A stretch of DNA of 49,702 nucleotides from Jongsikchunia kroppenstedtii DSM 45133 (lineage in GTDB: Bacteria > Actinomycetota > Actinomycetes > Mycobacteriales > Mycobacteriaceae): NCBI RefSeq assembly GCF_000380485.1, contig NZ_AQYG01000032.1:1-49702 (forward strand). The letters run 5' to 3'. The position numbers and the translations under genes were made by a program. Below, piece by piece: positions 49,356-49,702 of this stretch (position 1 is its first letter; each line of letters opens with the position of its first letter). The notes below the pieces were generated by a model, which saw only the letters and a list, made by a program, of their open reading frames with translations, was not told the DNA's origin and made no database searches.

Positions 49356-49702
49356 TGAACCGTCCTGGGTCTGGCGGAGACCGTGAACGCACCAGGAGAA
49401 TGCGGTCATGGCAGCACCACGCAAGTTCGATCAGGAGACCCGTGAGCGGGCGGTCCGGATGTATCACGATCGTCTGAAAGAGACCGGTGAGTCGAAACTC
49501 GGCGCACGCAAGCATGTCGGTGCGCTCCTCGACATCAATCCGGCCACGCTGCGCAATTGGGTCGAATCCGATGCGCCGGCCGAGGCTGGCGGCGGCGGCG
49601 GTGCTGCTGGAAGTATCTCGTCGGAGTTGAAGGCGCTGCGTAAGGAGAATGCCGAATTACGAAGGGCCAATGAGATCCTCAAGACAGCCTCGGCGTTTTT
49701 CG
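49356..49702 (+). mobile_element. IS3-family insertion sequence, left end (runs off window)
   Basis: The element starts with TGAACCGTCCTGGGTCTGGC at 49356, closely resembling IS3-family left inverted repeats in mycolate actinobacteria (TGAACCGCCCCGGGT type). A transposase orfA begins 52 bases in. It interrupts a minus-strand gene whose remainder ends at 49355. The right end is outside the window. Confidence 0.8.
49408..49702 (+). CDS. IS3-family transposase OrfA, partial
   Basis: The ATG at 49408 starts a helix-turn-helix protein, AAPRKFDQETRERAVRMYHD, followed by a segment with INPATLRNWV and the leucine-zipper-like ELKALRKENAELRRANEILK that ends typical OrfA proteins. AGGAG precedes the start by about ten bases. 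About 98 residues are visible before the window edge. OrfA binds the inverted repeats and, through programmed frameshifting onto OrfB, gives the full transposase; OrfB is not in view. Confidence 0.88.
   Translation, partial: MAAPRKFDQETRERAVRMYHDRLKETGESKLGARKHVGALLDINPATLRNWVESDAPAEAGGGGGAAGSISSELKALRKENAELRRANEILKTASAFF

Noticed and set aside
48853-49515. Intact 220-residue minus-strand gene
   Set aside because: Its first 53 codons lie inside the IS3 element; the original N-terminus is missing, so it is described as a disrupted gene.
45012-49702. Second attachment site (repeat of the tRNA-Asn 3' end)
   Set aside because: I looked for GGTTCGAGTCC and neighbouring sequence downstream and saw no copy in the window.

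Overview
The window is high-GC actinobacterial chromosome. Gene content and order (sirA-cysH, hemW, hrcA-dnaJ2-rsmE, phoH-ybeY-CNNM-era, amidase, recO-uppS, glyS, smtB-zur, dgt, dnaG) match the Mycobacterium tuberculosis Rv2391 to Rv2343c block as I remember it. Leaderless-looking starts, ECF41 sigma, IclR regulators and meta-cleavage enzymes suggest a mycolate-producing soil actinomycete such as Gordonia or a close relative. The genus is inference; no rRNA is present.

Layout. (1) 1-331: end of an IS5-family element that abuts the stop codon of a flavoprotein oxidoreductase. (2) 331-2565: that oxidoreductase behind an ECF41 sigma factor. (3) 2670-8361: assimilatory sulfate reduction operon on the minus strand (sirA, cysH, cysD, cysN, sirohydrochlorin chelatase), preceded by a short ORF with a Cys-Cys tail that looks like a cysteine attenuation leader. 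(4) 8517-28763: conserved core with hemW, heat-shock regulation (hrcA, dnaJ2), 16S rRNA and ribosome maturation (rsmE, ybeY, era), phoH, membrane proteins, amidase, purine-type permease, recO, uppS, glyS, the zinc regulators smtB-zur with a Zur-box-like site, a cold-shock protein with an Arg/Asp repeat, and dgt.

(5) 28764-42764: about 14 kb of catabolic and redox genes lying between dgt and dnaG, which are neighbours in M. tuberculosis. It holds an acyl-CoA synthetase, an IclR regulator with a palindromic operator facing an mhpD-mhpF-mhpE type lower meta-cleavage operon, fdhD-fdhF, an SDR with a second IclR, a TetR, a TauD-type dioxygenase and an N-acyl-D-amino-acid deacylase-like amidohydrolase. 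(6) 42936-45062: dnaG, tRNA-Asn and a strong terminator.

(7) 45067-49355: a decayed prophage or integrative element downstream of tRNA-Asn. It contains a 3' integrase remnant, a frameshifted DUF3263-like protein, an N-truncated LysB-like esterase, other broken phage ORFs, and a lower-GC tract of very small genes: a tandem pair of related 48- and 56-residue proteins, a two-helix membrane protein and a lipoprotein. A secreted-looking Pro/Thr-rich protein at its end is cut by an IS3-family element that runs off the window. No complete novel defence or mobile system was found. The most interesting items are the cysteine leader, the Zur box over the smtB start, the structured inverted repeat before recO, the operator palindromes in the catabolic island, and the small paralogs in the prophage remnant.
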